From NCBI RefSeq assembly GCF_030758975.1, contig NZ_CP132359.1, positions 1,628,811 to 1,692,810 on the forward strand: a stretch of 64,000 nucleotides of DNA, read 5' to 3'. Within the stretch, counting starts at the first letter, position 1. Every line of letters begins with the position of its first letter. This stretch comes from Bosea beijingensis (GTDB lineage: Bacteria; Pseudomonadota; Alphaproteobacteria; Rhizobiales; Beijerinckiaceae). The position numbers were made by a program, and so were the translations under genes. The notes beneath the pieces are model-generated. The model saw nothing but the letters and a program-made list of their open reading frames with translations. It was not told the origin of the DNA and ran no database searches. This document shows, in pieces, positions 9,380 to 18,541 of this stretch.

Positions 9380-10162
9380 ATGTCCGCTTCGTATCGCCTG
9401 TCATCTCGTGCGCTCGGCCTCGTGCTCAGCACGGCCATCGGGTTCGCGCCGGTTGCGGCCTTCGCCCAGGCTCCGGCGCAGCGCCCGGCCCCGGCCCGTC
9501 CGGCCGCCCCCGCCCAGCAGCCCGCGGCTCCCGCGCAGCCCGGCGCTGCCGCTGCCACGGGCCCGACCGTCGTGCAGGTCAAGCCCGAGCCCTCGCAGAC
9601 GAGCTGGACCAAGGTCTGCGGCAAGGACCAGGGTGCCAACAAGGAAATCTGCTACACCACCCGTGACTTCGTCTCGGACCAGGGCCAGCCGGTGCTCGCC
9701 GTCGCGGTCTATGACGTCAAGGGTGACGCCAACAAGATCGTGCGCTTCCTGATGCCGCTCGGCCTGCTGCTGCAGCCCGGCATCCGCTTCGCCGTCGACA
9801 ATGCGCAGCCCACCGGCGGCCGCTATGCGATCTGCTTCCCGAACGGCTGCTTTGCCGAGGCGCAGGTCAAGGACGACTTCATCAATTCGATGAAGAAGGG
9901 CACCAACCTGAACGTCAGCGTCCAGAACCAGGGCGCTCGCGAATTGACCTTCACCATCCCGCTGGCCGATTTCGCCAAGGGCTTCGATGGCGCCGCGATC
10001 GACCCGAAGGTGCTCGAGGACCAGCAGAAGCAGCTTCAGGACGAGCTCGCCAAGCGCCAGGAAGAGCTGCGCCAGCGCCTCGGTGCCGGCGGTGCTGCCG
10101 CTCCGGCCCCCGGCGCCGCGCCGGCCGCTCCTGCCGCTCCTGCGACTCCGCCGAAGCCCTGA
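9380..10162 (+). CDS. Invasion-associated locus B (IalB) family protein
   Basis: 260 residues from the ATG at 9380, preceded by AAGGAA. A signal peptide ends at AFAQ, followed by a proline/alanine-rich linker. The IalB domain then begins with SWTKVCGKDQGANKEICYT and continues through VRFLMPLGLLLQPGIRF, with four cysteines in the usual places. The C-terminus has a charged coiled-coil-like stretch near residues 215-235 and an alanine/proline tail. IalB proteins are envelope proteins common in Hyphomicrobiales; the name comes from Bartonella and does not by itself imply virulence. A strong terminator follows. Confidence 0.88.
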   Translation: MSASYRLSSRALGLVLSTAIGFAPVAAFAQAPAQRPAPARPAAPAQQPAAPAQPGAAAATGPTVVQVKPEPSQTSWTKVCGKDQGANKEICYTTRDFVSDQGQPVLAVAVYDVKGDANKIVRFLMPLGLLLQPGIRFAVDNAQPTGGRYAICFPNGCFAEAQVKDDFINSMKKGTNLNVSVQNQGARELTFTIPLADFAKGFDGAAIDPKVLEDQQKQLQDELAKRQEELRQRLGAGGAAAPAPGAAPAAPAAPATPPKP

Positions 10163-10186
10163 GCGGCGCGGCTTTCACCTGATACG

Positions 10187-10220
10187 AAAAAGGCCGGTCC
10201 CTCTCGGGACCGGCCTTTTT
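10187..10220 (+). terminator. Rho-independent terminator after the IalB gene
   Basis: A perfect 15-bp stem, AAAAAGGCCGGTCCC, closes on a TCTC loop and ends in five T. It starts 24 bases after the IalB stop. The A-run on the 5' side would also let it work on the minus strand. Confidence 0.93.
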
Positions 10221-10252
10221 AGTTCGTATGTCGATTTCCTGATGAACCACGG

Positions 10253-10347
10253 CGTCATCCCGGACAAGCTGCGAAGCAGCGCCGATCCGGGATCCATCGT
10301 AGAGCGCTGGAGCCTCCGATGGATCCCGGGGCAAGCCCGGGATGACG
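10253..10347. repeat. Palindromic intergenic repeat (95 bp)
   Basis: The ends are CGTCATCCCGG and its exact reverse complement CCGGGATGACG. An inner pair, CCGGGATCCATC and GATGGATCCCGG, gives a second stem. No protein is encoded. This is the layout of the dispersed intergenic palindromes common in Hyphomicrobiales. It lies between the IalB terminator and hspQ. Confidence 0.8.
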
Positions 10348-10418
10348 GCGAGATTTTGAGAGATGTCCGGGCTTTCTGGATCGGCGGCCAGCCGACAGGA
10401 TACTGAGAACTATAAACC

Positions 10419-10748
10419 TCAGTTGAGATCGGCGCGGTCGAGCTTGTAGCGGCCCTTGCGGTCGCGCCGGAAGAATTCCTTGGCGCGCGGATGGCGCACG
10501 GGCTCGCCGGAATCGTCGTCGACGAGGTTCTGCTCGGAGACATAGGCGACGTACTCCGCCTCCTCGTTCTCGGCGAAGAGGTGGTAGAAGGGCTGGTCCT
10601 TTGACGGCCGCATGGCTTCCGGGATCGCCATCCACCACTCCTCGGTATTCGAGAAGACCGGGTCGACGTCGAAGATCACGCCGCGGAACGGGTAGATGCG
10701 GTGCTTGACCACCTGCCCGATCCTGAACTTGGCCGAACGCGCTTCCAT
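10419..10748 (-). CDS. hspQ: Heat shock protein HspQ
   Basis: 109 residues, the usual length. The N-terminus AKFRIGQVVKHRIYPFRGVI and the YHLFAENEEAEYVAYVSEQNL stretch are diagnostic of the HspQ/YccV family, once called hemimethylated-DNA-binding. In E. coli HspQ acts as a specificity factor for Lon protease and is heat-induced. It is a single gene here with no obvious operon partner. Confidence 0.93.
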   Translation of the reverse strand: MEARSAKFRIGQVVKHRIYPFRGVIFDVDPVFSNTEEWWMAIPEAMRPSKDQPFYHLFAENEEAEYVAYVSEQNLVDDDSGEPVRHPRAKEFFRRDRKGRYKLDRADLN

Positions 10749-10860
10749 GACAGATCCATCTTGCGCTGGCTGATACGCCGCCAGCTTACGTTCTTGCCGC
10801 CTTGCTCAAGCAATGCGTCGTAAATGCGTCGAAATCAATCGATCGGGATCGGCTGTCCCA

Positions 10861-11910
10861 TCACATTCCGTAGCGCTCGGCGAGATCGGGGTCGCGCGCG
10901 GCCACCTGAACGGCGAGGTCGACGATCACCTTAGCCTGTTTCCAGGTGGCGTCGTCCTGCATCTTGCCGTCGATCATCACGGCGCCGGACCCATCTGGCA
11001 TCGCCTCCAGAATCCGCCTCGCAAAGGCGACCTCCGCCGGGTCGGGGCTGAAGACCCGCTTGGCGATGGCGATCTGCGAAGGATGCAGCGTCCAGGCGCC
11101 GGCGCAGCCGAGCAGGAAGGCATTGCGGAACTGCGCCTCGCAGGCGGCTTCGTCACTGAAATCGCCGAACGGGCCGTAGAATGGCTTGATCCCGGCCGAG
11201 GCGCACGCATCGACCATCTTGGCGAGCGTATAGTGCCAGAGATCCTGCTGCGCAACGGCACGAACGCCGCCATCGGGGCAGGGGTCCGCGATCACCTTGT
11301 ATTCGGGGTGGCCGCCGCCGACACGCGTCGTCTTCATGGCGCGCGACGCTGCGAGGTCGGCGGGGCCGAGGCTCATCCCGTGCATGCGTGGCGAAGCGGT
11401 GGCGATCGCCTCGACATTCTTCACGCTCTCCGCCGTCTCCAGGATGGCGTGGATCATGATCGGCTTGCGCAGCAGATGGCGCGCCTCGAACTGTGCCAAC
11501 AACTGGTCGACATAATGGATGTCCCAGGGGCCCTCGACTTTCGGCACCATCACGACGTCGAGCTTGCCGCCGATCTCGCCCATGATCGCGGTGATGTCGT
11601 CGAGGAACCACGGCGAATTCAACGCATTGACGCGGGTCCACAGGCCGGTCCTGCCGAAATCGACCGCCTTGCCCATGGTGATGAAGCCGTCGCGCGCTGC
11701 CTGCTTGGCCTCGACCGGGATGGCATCCTCAAGATTGCCGAGCACGATATCGACTTGGGGCGCGAGTTCGCCGACCTTGGCGCGGACCTTCTCCAGATGC
11801 GGCGGCACGAAATGGATCATCCGTTCGAGCCGCATCGGCAATTCGCGGAAGGGCTCCGGCGCGCCGATCGCGAGCGGGCGGAAGAACTGGCGCGGCGTCC
11901 TGGTCGTCAT
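10861..11910 (-). CDS. HpcH/HpaI aldolase family CoA-ester lyase (malyl-CoA-lyase-like)
   Basis: 349 residues from the ATG at 11910, chosen for the GGAG seven bases upstream; an in-frame ATG 27 bases earlier lacks one. The protein shows the citrate-lyase-beta/malyl-CoA lyase pattern: [15 protein letters not shown] (metal-binding acidic pair), [11 protein letters not shown] (substrate arginine), VVMVPKVEG, and [10 protein letters not shown]. Such enzymes cleave or form beta-hydroxyacyl-CoA esters such as malyl-CoA or beta-methylmalyl-CoA. The length and the C-terminal WTLHPSQI favour the Mcl group, but the substrate cannot be fixed from sequence alone. Confidence 0.82.
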   Translation of the reverse strand: MTTRTPRQFFRPLAIGAPEPFRELPMRLERMIHFVPPHLEKVRAKVGELAPQVDIVLGNLEDAIPVEAKQAARDGFITMGKAVDFGRTGLWTRVNALNSPWFLDDITAIMGEIGGKLDVVMVPKVEGPWDIHYVDQLLAQFEARHLLRKPIMIHAILETAESVKNVEAIATASPRMHGMSLGPADLAASRAMKTTRVGGGHPEYKVIADPCPDGGVRAVAQQDLWHYTLAKMVDACASAGIKPFYGPFGDFSDEAACEAQFRNAFLLGCAGAWTLHPSQIAIAKRVFSPDPAEVAFARRILEAMPDGSGAVMIDGKMQDDATWKQAKVIVDLAVQVAARDPDLAERYGM

Positions 11911-12232
11911 CGGCGGCTCCGTATTGCGTTGCAGCATTGTGAACCAGATCGCAGCGGCCCGTCCATGATGCTTTTGAAGGCGGGCGGGATAATGTACCTA
12001 GGTTATTATTCCTCTGCGCTTGTATGGGTTAAAATTCCCAGGAATTCTGTCTCGTCTTGCTTTGGGGCTTTGCGACGAGCCGGATCAATACCGCGAAGGC
12101 CGGGAAACACCTGAGATGAGTAACCATCGCCGGCCATTGTCCCGCGGGGATGGTGCTGATCCGCTATAGTGCCGGGAGCTCGACGCCGGAGGAGCCCGGC
12201 GCCGCCTCAGTCACGAGCGACACGCGGGTTTC
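11911..12232. other. Divergent intergenic region
   Basis: 322 bases between the lyase (minus) and the acyltransferase (plus). The middle, roughly 11985-12050, is AT-richer than the surroundings and probably holds the promoters. A small inverted repeat (CTCGTC at 12050 and GACGAG at 12073) is visible. I see no RNA gene, known operator or missed coding sequence. Confidence 0.5.
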
Positions 12233-13351
12233 ATGACCAAGCCGGAAACCGCCGCCCCCAGCCTGCGGCTCGAAACCCTCGATGCGCTGCGCCTGCTGGC
12301 GGCTTTGACCGTGGTGCTCTTCCATTTCGGTTTCCGCGGCCTGACGCTCGGCCTGACCGACGTTTCGCTGCCGGCCTATGAGCCCGTGCTGAAATACGGC
12401 TATCTCGGCGTGCAATTGTTCTTCGTGATCAGCGGCTTCGTCATCGCCTATTCGGCCGAGGGCCGCACGCCACTGCAATTCGGCATAGCCCGCTTCGCGC
12501 GGATCTATCCGACCTTCGTGCTGTGCATGACGATCACCTTCCTCGTCGTGGTGACCTTCGGCGCTCCGCGCCTGCAAGCGACGCCCGGCCAATGGGCCGC
12601 GAACCTCCTGATCAAGCCCGAGCTGATCGGAAAGCCGTCGCTCGACGGCTCCTACTGGTCGATCTTCTACGAGGTCGTCTTCTATGCCTGGGTCTTCGCC
12701 TTCATGGCGGCGGGCTGGTTCAAGCGCGCGAACTACCCCGCGATCGTCATCGGCTGGCTGCTGATCTCGGTCATCGACCGCGCCACGATCTCCAGTGGCG
12801 TGATGCGCTATCTGCTCCTGACCGACCAGAGCGCCTTCTTCTGCGTTGGGCTCGTGCTCTATGCCGCCTTCCGCGATGGTTACGATCGCAAGACGCTTGT
12901 ATTGCTCGCTCTCTGCGCGGCGGTGGCGATTGTCCAGTCGCTGCAGCTCGCCCAGTGGAACCGCGAGAATTATCACGTCGCCTATAGCGATCTCGTCGTG
13001 GCGGCCTCCTGCATCGCGATCATCGCGACCGTTGCCGCCGCCATCCGCTTTCCGCGCCTGCCCTTGCCCTCTGGGCTGATGCTGGCGATCGGCGGCCTGA
13101 CCTATCCGCTCTACCTGCTCCACCAGCATATCGGCTACGTCGCCTTCAATCATGCCGGACAGGCGTTGCAGCCGCTGGCGCTGGTCATCCTCGTGACGCT
13201 GGGGCTGATCGCCCTCTCCTGGCTGATCTGGCGCTTCTTCGAGCGCGCGGCGCAGAGCTGGACGAAAGCGGCGCTGACGTCGCTCCTGATCCGCCCGCTC
13301 GCCTTGCTGTCAGGGCATGGCGCAAGGCGGAAGGAAGGGATTGCCAACTGA
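12233..13351 (+). CDS. Acyltransferase 3 family membrane protein (OafA-like)
   Basis: 372 residues with about ten hydrophobic segments. The N-terminus LETLDALRLLAALTVVLFHFGF carries the catalytic-histidine motif of acyltransferase 3 proteins. LGVQLFFVISGFVI and the RFARIYPTFVL arginine motif follow at the usual spacing. Such enzymes add acetyl or other acyl groups to extracytoplasmic glycans. No glycan genes are adjacent, so the acceptor is unknown. The ATG has no clear ribosome-binding site. Confidence 0.88.
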   Translation: MTKPETAAPSLRLETLDALRLLAALTVVLFHFGFRGLTLGLTDVSLPAYEPVLKYGYLGVQLFFVISGFVIAYSAEGRTPLQFGIARFARIYPTFVLCMTITFLVVVTFGAPRLQATPGQWAANLLIKPELIGKPSLDGSYWSIFYEVVFYAWVFAFMAAGWFKRANYPAIVIGWLLISVIDRATISSGVMRYLLLTDQSAFFCVGLVLYAAFRDGYDRKTLVLLALCAAVAIVQSLQLAQWNRENYHVAYSDLVVAASCIAIIATVAAAIRFPRLPLPSGLMLAIGGLTYPLYLLHQHIGYVAFNHAGQALQPLALVILVTLGLIALSWLIWRFFERAAQSWTKAALTSLLIRPLALLSGHGARRKEGIAN

Positions 13352-13472
13352 TCGCGATCGGGATTTAGGCTCGGGCCGATCGGTTGGATTGTTTCTTGCT
13401 ACGGAAATCTGGCCGTTCGCGGATCGCATGGCCTCAAAGGGCCGCCCTGACGCCAGGATCGCTCGCTTCCCG

Positions 13473-14444
13473 ATGGCCGACCTTCTCAGCATCTTCAATC
13501 TGGTCGCGCCGTTCTTCGGGCTGATCCTGCTCGGCTTCGCCATCGGCCGCTACAAGCAGTTGCCGGAGGAGGGGCTGGCCTGGCTGCAGTTCTTCCTGAT
13601 CTATGTCGCGCTGCCGCCGCTGTTCTACCGCCTGATCGCCGACAAGCCGCTGAGCGAACTCGCCAACTGGAAGTTCATCGCCGGCACGACCTTCGCCACC
13701 TTCTGCGCCTTCAGCCTGTCGCTGGCGATCGGGCTCAAGGCTGCCAAGGGCGACCTGCCGCAGGCGGTGATGCAGGGCGTCGCCGGGGCCTATTCCAATA
13801 TCGGCTATATGGGTCCGCCCTTGATCCTGGCGGCGCTCGGCCCGGAGGCGAGCGCGCCGGTCGTGCTGATTTTCGTCTTCGACAGCGTGCTGCTGTTCTC
13901 GCTCGTCCCGCTGCTGATGGCGGTCGCCGGCGTCGAGAAGAAGAGCCTGCTGGCGACCGCCGGCGAGGTGGCCTGGCGGGTCGTCACCCATCCGTTCAAC
14001 GTCGCGACGCTGGCGGGCGTGCTGGCGAGCTATCTCAAGTTCGAATTGCCCGTGGCGCTCGATCGGATGGTTTTGTGGCTGTCGCAGGCGGCCGCTCCCT
14101 GCGCACTCTTCCTGCTCGGCGTCACCGTAGCGCTGAGGCCGATGAAGACGATGCCCGCTGGTGTGCCGGCGCTGGTCTTCATCAAGCTCCTGCTGCATCC
14201 GCTCCTGGTCTGGGTGCTGCTCTCGGCGCTCGGCGGCATCCCGACCAACTGGATCTATGCCGCGATCATCATGGCGGCACTGCCGCCGGCCCTGAACATC
14301 TTCGTCATCTCGACGCAGTACAAGGTCGGCGTCGAGCGCGCCTCAGCCTGCATCCTCGTCGGGACCATCGTCTCGATGGTCACGCTGTCGGGCTTCCTGT
14401 GGCTGGTGAAGACGGGCAGGATAGCGGCCGATCTGTTTCACTGA
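13473..14444 (+). CDS. AEC family transporter (auxin efflux carrier-like)
   Basis: 323 residues from the ATG at 13473 (MADLLSIFNLVAPFFGLIL), where the first transmembrane segment begins; earlier in-frame ATGs only add a charged, unlikely leader. About ten hydrophobic segments in two groups of five match the AEC family, with GAYSNIGYMGPPL in the first half and AALPPALNIFVIS in the second. Members export or import small organic anions; the substrate is unknown. Upstream is the acyltransferase, in the same direction but 120 bases away. Confidence 0.87.
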   Translation: MADLLSIFNLVAPFFGLILLGFAIGRYKQLPEEGLAWLQFFLIYVALPPLFYRLIADKPLSELANWKFIAGTTFATFCAFSLSLAIGLKAAKGDLPQAVMQGVAGAYSNIGYMGPPLILAALGPEASAPVVLIFVFDSVLLFSLVPLLMAVAGVEKKSLLATAGEVAWRVVTHPFNVATLAGVLASYLKFELPVALDRMVLWLSQAAAPCALFLLGVTVALRPMKTMPAGVPALVFIKLLLHPLLVWVLLSALGGIPTNWIYAAIIMAALPPALNIFVISTQYKVGVERASACILVGTIVSMVTLSGFLWLVKTGRIAADLFH

Positions 14445-14449
14445 GAGCC

Positions 14450-14601
14450 TGTTTGGAAAAGCAAGCCCTCATCCTGAGGAGGCCCGAAGGGCCGTCTCGA
14501 AGGATGCTCCAGACGATTCCGGAGCCTCCTGGATCATCCTTCGAGACGCCATGTCTCGCGACATGGCTCCTCAGGATGAGGGCTGAGGAACTTTCCAAAC
14601 A
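14450..14601. repeat. Large palindromic intergenic repeat (152 bp)
   Basis: The outer arms are TGTTTGGAAA and TTTCCAAACA. Inside, AGCCCTCATCCTGAGGA pairs with TCCTCAGGATGAGGGCT, and GTCTCGAAGGATG pairs with CATCCTTCGAGAC. It encodes no protein. It sits between the AEC transporter and the CoA-transferase and may end the upstream transcript. The family differs from the other palindromes in the window. Confidence 0.82.
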
Positions 14602-14624
14602 CGCCCCGCGCAATAAGGTGCCGG

Positions 14625-15743
14625 ATGCTGCCGCTGGACGACCTGCTGGTCCTCGATTTCTCGACGCTCCTGCCCGGGCCGCTGGCGAGCCTCTTTCTGT
14701 CGGAGGCCGGCGCGCGCGTCATCAAGATCGAGCGGCCGGGCGGCGAGGACATGCGCGGCTTCCCGCCACGCTTCGGCGAGACGGCGGCGCCCTTCGCGGT
14801 GCTCAACCGGGGTAAGGATTCGGTCGAGCTCGACTTGAAAGCGCCGGACGCGCTGGCCCGCCTGACCCCGCTGATTGCGAAGGCCGATATCCTGATCGAG
14901 CAGTTCCGGCCGGGCGTGATGGAACGGCTCGGCTTCGGCCATGAGGCGCTGAAAGCGCTCAATCCGCGCTTGATCTATTGCTCGATCAGCGGCTATGGCC
15001 AGCACGGCCCGCGCGCGCAGGAGGCCGGGCACGACATCAATTACCAGGCGCTCGGCGGCCTGCTCGGCCAGTCCCTGAAGCGCGGCGAGGCGCCGCCTCT
15101 GCCGCCGCCGCTCGTCGCCGATATCGCCGGCGGCACGATGCCGGCCGTGCTCAACATCCTGCTGGCCTTGCGACAGCGCGATCGGACCGGGCAGGGCTGC
15201 CATCTCGACATCGCCATGGCCGATGCGATGCCGACCTTCGCCTGGTACGGGTTGGCGCAGGGGCAGGTGACCGGCTCCTTTCCCGATGGCGGCGAAGGCC
15301 TCCTGACGGGGCTGAGCCCGCGCTACGGGCTCTATGCCACCGCCGATGGCTGGTTCCTCGCGGTTGGCGCGATCGAACCCAAGTTCTGGGAGAGTTTCTG
15401 CGAGGGCATCGGCCTTGACGAGCGGCTGCGCGACGACCGTCGCGACCCGGAAGCGACACGAGCGGGGATTGCCGCGATCATCGCCAGCGAGAGCGCCGCC
15501 TATTGGCGCGCGCTGGTCGAACCGCTGGATTGCTGCTGCACGGTGGTGCGAACGCTGGAGGAGGCGGTCTCCGATCCGCAGATGTCGGCACGCGGCCTGC
15601 TCGATGCGCAGGTCGAGGAACCTGGGGGTCGACGCCTCGTCTCGACGCCTCTGCCGCTGGCGCCGGTGTTTCGTGAGCAGGCGGCTGGCTTGCGAAAGGT
15701 CGTGGCGAGCGGGGCGGATACCCGCAAGGTGCTAGGCGAGTAA
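14625..15743 (+). CDS. CaiB/BaiF family CoA-transferase
   Basis: 372 residues, a type III CoA-transferase or alpha-methylacyl-CoA racemase. Hallmarks are VLDFSTLLPGPLASLFLSEAGA, the KIERPGGED motif, LNRGKDSVELDLK, and YCSISGYGQHGP. The catalytic aspartate is in the first part of HLDIAMADAM, after RDRTGQGC. The start at 14625 lies just after the palindromic repeat. Racemase or transferase cannot be decided by eye; the length (about 370) suits the racemase-like subgroup. Confidence 0.88.
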   Translation: MLPLDDLLVLDFSTLLPGPLASLFLSEAGARVIKIERPGGEDMRGFPPRFGETAAPFAVLNRGKDSVELDLKAPDALARLTPLIAKADILIEQFRPGVMERLGFGHEALKALNPRLIYCSISGYGQHGPRAQEAGHDINYQALGGLLGQSLKRGEAPPLPPPLVADIAGGTMPAVLNILLALRQRDRTGQGCHLDIAMADAMPTFAWYGLAQGQVTGSFPDGGEGLLTGLSPRYGLYATADGWFLAVGAIEPKFWESFCEGIGLDERLRDDRRDPEATRAGIAAIIASESAAYWRALVEPLDCCCTVVRTLEEAVSDPQMSARGLLDAQVEEPGGRRLVSTPLPLAPVFREQAAGLRKVVASGADTRKVLGE

Positions 15744-15748
15744 CTCGC

Positions 15749-16924
15749 TCAGGCGCGAGCGCCGCCGGCCAGACCCTGCCGCATCACCAGCCGCCGCAGC
15801 GGCCCGATCCGCGACAGCGCGAGCAGCCCGGCACCACGCATCAGATCGGCCGGCAGCAGATCGGTCAGCAGCGTGCGGTTGAGCATGTCGACCGCGCCCG
15901 TGCGCAGGCGGACATCGGCCTGCCGCGCCCGGTCGTAATCGGCGATGACGCTTGGCACGCCGGGATCCGCGGCGCCCGCAAGCGCCTCGCTAAGCGCCGC
16001 GACATCGCGCAGGCCGAGATTGAGCCCTTGCGCGCCGATCGGCGGGAAGACATGCGCAGCCTCGCCGATCAGCGCCATTCGGCCGGCACCGAAGCGCTCG
16101 ACCGAGAGCCCGCCCATCGGCACCTTGCCGCGCGGCCCCGAGACGGTCATCGCGCCGAGCAGCGACTGCACCTGCCGCTCGACGCGCAGGGCGAAGGCGG
16201 CGTCGTCGAGCGCGGTCAGCGCCGGCGCCTCCTCCGGATCGACGAGCCAGACCAGCGAGGAGCGCCGGCCGGGCAGGGGCACGATCGTGCAGGGGCCTTG
16301 GCGCGTATGGAACTCGGTCGAGGTTTCCTGATGGTCGCGGCGGTGCTCGAAGATCGCAGTGAGCGCGACCTGCGGATAGCGCCAGTCGCGGCTTTCGATG
16401 CCCGCCGCCGCACGCACCTGCGAATTGCGTCCATCCGCGCCGACGACGAGGCGGGCCTTCAGCGGTGCAAAACCCTCGCCGGAAAGGCGCACGCCGTCCG
16501 CCTCCGGCTCGATGGCCCGGACGAATCCGGGTATCATGCGCAGGCCGGACAATGCACCCGCTTTCTCGGCCAGAATCCCGGTCAGGTCGGCATTCTCGAT
16601 ATTCCAGCCGAAGGCCTCCAGCCCGATCTCGGAGGCCCGGAACTCGACGGGCGGCTGGCGGAACAGGCTGCCGCTGTCATCGACGAGGCGCATCACCTCG
16701 AGCGGCGCAGCCTTCTCCAGCAAGGCATCCTGCACGCCGAGTTCGGCCAGCATCCGCCAGGATCCATCGAGCAGGGCGACGGTGCGCCCGTCGCGCGGCG
16801 TCGCGACGGGGCCGAGCAGGGCGACGCTGCGCCCCTCGCGGCTCAGCGCCAACGCGGCCGCGAGGCCGACGGCGCCGGCGCCCACGATGGCGATATCGAC
16901 CTGATCGGCAGTCTGCGTGCTCAT
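15749..16924 (-). CDS. UbiH/UbiF/COQ6-family FAD monooxygenase
   Basis: 391 residues. The FAD-binding GAGAVGLAAALALSREG lies at residues 15-31, the GADGRNSQVRAAAG motif follows mid-protein, and LIGEAAHVFPPIGAQGLNLG is the family's third motif, here with glutamate where GDAAH is usual. These enzymes hydroxylate the ubiquinone ring. Which position this one modifies (UbiH, UbiF or the broad alphaproteobacterial UbiL type) is not decided. It is convergent with the CoA-transferase and divergent from the quinone oxidoreductase. Confidence 0.85.
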   Translation of the reverse strand: MSTQTADQVDIAIVGAGAVGLAAALALSREGRSVALLGPVATPRDGRTVALLDGSWRMLAELGVQDALLEKAAPLEVMRLVDDSGSLFRQPPVEFRASEIGLEAFGWNIENADLTGILAEKAGALSGLRMIPGFVRAIEPEADGVRLSGEGFAPLKARLVVGADGRNSQVRAAAGIESRDWRYPQVALTAIFEHRRDHQETSTEFHTRQGPCTIVPLPGRRSSLVWLVDPEEAPALTALDDAAFALRVERQVQSLLGAMTVSGPRGKVPMGGLSVERFGAGRMALIGEAAHVFPPIGAQGLNLGLRDVAALSEALAGAADPGVPSVIADYDRARQADVRLRTGAVDMLNRTLLTDLLPADLMRGAGLLALSRIGPLRRLVMRQGLAGGARA

Positions 16925-17057
16925 CGCTCTTGGCTAGCCGATGCATCGCGTCTTGGCCACGGGCCGCAAAGTCGCAAGGTGCGTTCTGCGTCGGGCACGG
17001 ATGCCTTTCCCGCCCGATGAACTATGGTCGGGCATCCATCCGTAGGAGATGCCTTTC

Positions 17058-18032
17058 ATGGTCAAAGCCATTCGCGCCCACAAGACCGGCGGCCCCGAGG
17101 TCTTGCAGTTCGAGGACGTCACCCTGCCGCAGCCCGGCCCCGGCGAAATCCTGATCCGCAACCGGGCGATCGGCCTGAATTTCATCGACACCTATTTTCG
17201 CTCGGGCCTCTACCCGGCGCCGCAGATGCCCTTCACGCTTGGCAACGAGAGCGCCGGCGACGTGCTCGCCGTCGGTCCCAACGTCACCGAATTCAAGCCG
17301 GGCGACCGCGTCGCTGTGGTCGCGGGACTCGGCGCCTATGCCGAGGAGCGCATCGTGCCGGCGGCGTCGGTCGTGGCGCTGCCCGAGGCCATTTCCTACG
17401 AGGCCGCCGCCAGCATGCTGCTCAAGGGGCTGACGGCCGAATACCTGCTGCACCGGACCTACAAGGTGAAGCCGGGCGACACGATCCTCGTCCATGCCGC
17501 GGCCGGCGCCACCGGCCTCATCCTCTGCCAATGGGGCAAGGCTTTGGGCGCGACCGTGATCGGCACCGTCGGCTCGAAGGAGAAGGCCGAGCTGGCGAAG
17601 GCGCATGGCGCCGACCATGTCATCAATTACCGCGAGGAGGATTTCGCGGCGCGGGTGAAGGAGATCACCGGCGGCGCGCTTTGCGACGTGGTCTATGACG
17701 GCGTCGGCAAGGACACCTTCATGAAGTCGCTGGACACGCTGAAGCCCTTCGGCCTGCTGGCGAGCTTCGGCAATGCCTCGGGCGCGGTCGAAGCCTTCAA
17801 TCTCGGCATTCTCGCGGCCAAGGGCTCGCTCTATGTCACGCGCCCGACGCTGAACACCCACACGGCCAAGCGCGAGACCATGATCGCGATGGCGAAGAAC
17901 CTGTTCGGAGCCGTGGCCAGCGGCAAGGTCAAGGTGCCGGTCAACGCGACCTTCCCGTTGAAGGATGCAGCCGACGCGCACCGTCTGCTGGAATCGCGCG
18001 GCACCACGGGCTCGACCGTCCTGATCCCCTGA
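17058..18032 (+). CDS. NADPH:quinone oxidoreductase (zinc-free MDR family)
   Basis: 324 residues from the ATG at 17058. An ATG at 17049 directly abuts the GGAG at 17045-17048, which instead sits nine bases before 17058, so the second ATG is preferred. The protein has the QOR pattern: GPGEILIRNRAIGLNFIDTYFRSG, then HAAAGATGLILCQWGKALGA as the NADPH-binding loop. No structural-zinc cysteines are seen. It reduces quinones or other enones. A hairpin terminator follows the stop codon. Confidence 0.9.
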   Translation: MVKAIRAHKTGGPEVLQFEDVTLPQPGPGEILIRNRAIGLNFIDTYFRSGLYPAPQMPFTLGNESAGDVLAVGPNVTEFKPGDRVAVVAGLGAYAEERIVPAASVVALPEAISYEAAASMLLKGLTAEYLLHRTYKVKPGDTILVHAAAGATGLILCQWGKALGATVIGTVGSKEKAELAKAHGADHVINYREEDFAARVKEITGGALCDVVYDGVGKDTFMKSLDTLKPFGLLASFGNASGAVEAFNLGILAAKGSLYVTRPTLNTHTAKRETMIAMAKNLFGAVASGKVKVPVNATFPLKDAADAHRLLESRGTTGSTVLIP

Positions 18033-18062
18033 TCCAGCTTGGAAACGATGCGAATCCTGCAG

Positions 18063-18091
18063 TGCGCCCGGGCAACCGGGCGCATTTTTTT
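18063..18091 (+). terminator. Rho-independent terminator after the quinone oxidoreductase
   Basis: A 9-bp perfect stem (TGCGCCCGG with CCGGGCGCA), a GCAA loop and seven T, 30 bases after the stop codon. Confidence 0.9.
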
Positions 18092-18172
18092 CGTGAGCCA
18101 TGAACCCGCAGGGCAGGCGCCGCGACGAATCGGTATCAGCACGCGGTGCTGACAACCCTTCAAGGTGACGTC

Positions 18173-18529
18173 ATGGCCAGCAGGTTTCAGATCGTCGGTT
18201 TTCTCTTCGCGACACTTACCATCTCAGGCGTCGCTCTGGCTCAGCAGGGCGGAGGCAACGGCGGTGGCGGGGGCAGCGACAGCTCCGGTGGGCAGAACGA
18301 CAACTCCATCTTCGCCATCCGCCAGCAGGATCACGAGCGCTTGCGGGTTCCTGGTGCAGTGAAGACGCGGGCTGCTGGAGCCAACTGCCTCACCTACGCC
18401 TGCAACGAACCGCCTCGCCGGGAGCCGCCCCCGCCGGTCGTGACCGCCGAAAACTGCGGCGACAGTTTCCAGAGCGTACGCGACCGCAACGGCCGCATCA
18501 TCCGCCGGATCTGCGAGTTCAGGAACTGA
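18173..18529 (+). CDS. Hypothetical secreted protein
   Basis: 118 residues from the ATG at 18173 (AAGGTG upstream). A signal peptide ends near ALAQ. A glycine/serine-rich low-complexity stretch follows, then CLTYACNEPPRREPPPP and a C-terminal segment with two more cysteines (ENCGDSFQSV, RRICEF). It is probably periplasmic. I recognise no family. It has its own ribosome-binding site after the preceding terminator and is convergent with rimO, whose stop lies 12 bases away. Confidence 0.65.
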   Translation: MASRFQIVGFLFATLTISGVALAQQGGGNGGGGGSDSSGGQNDNSIFAIRQQDHERLRVPGAVKTRAAGANCLTYACNEPPRREPPPPVVTAENCGDSFQSVRDRNGRIIRRICEFRN

Positions 18530-18541
18530 CGGGCGTCTCGC

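Noticed and set aside
12164..13153. 329-codon minus-strand frame opposite the acyltransferase
   Set aside because: Antisense shadow: very high in arginine, aspartate and glycine with no domain, while the plus-strand frame is a clear acyltransferase 3 protein.
17049..17057. Start of the quinone oxidoreductase at the ATG at 17049
   Set aside because: The GGAG ribosome-binding site ends directly against this ATG, leaving no spacer; the ATG nine bases later has proper spacing.
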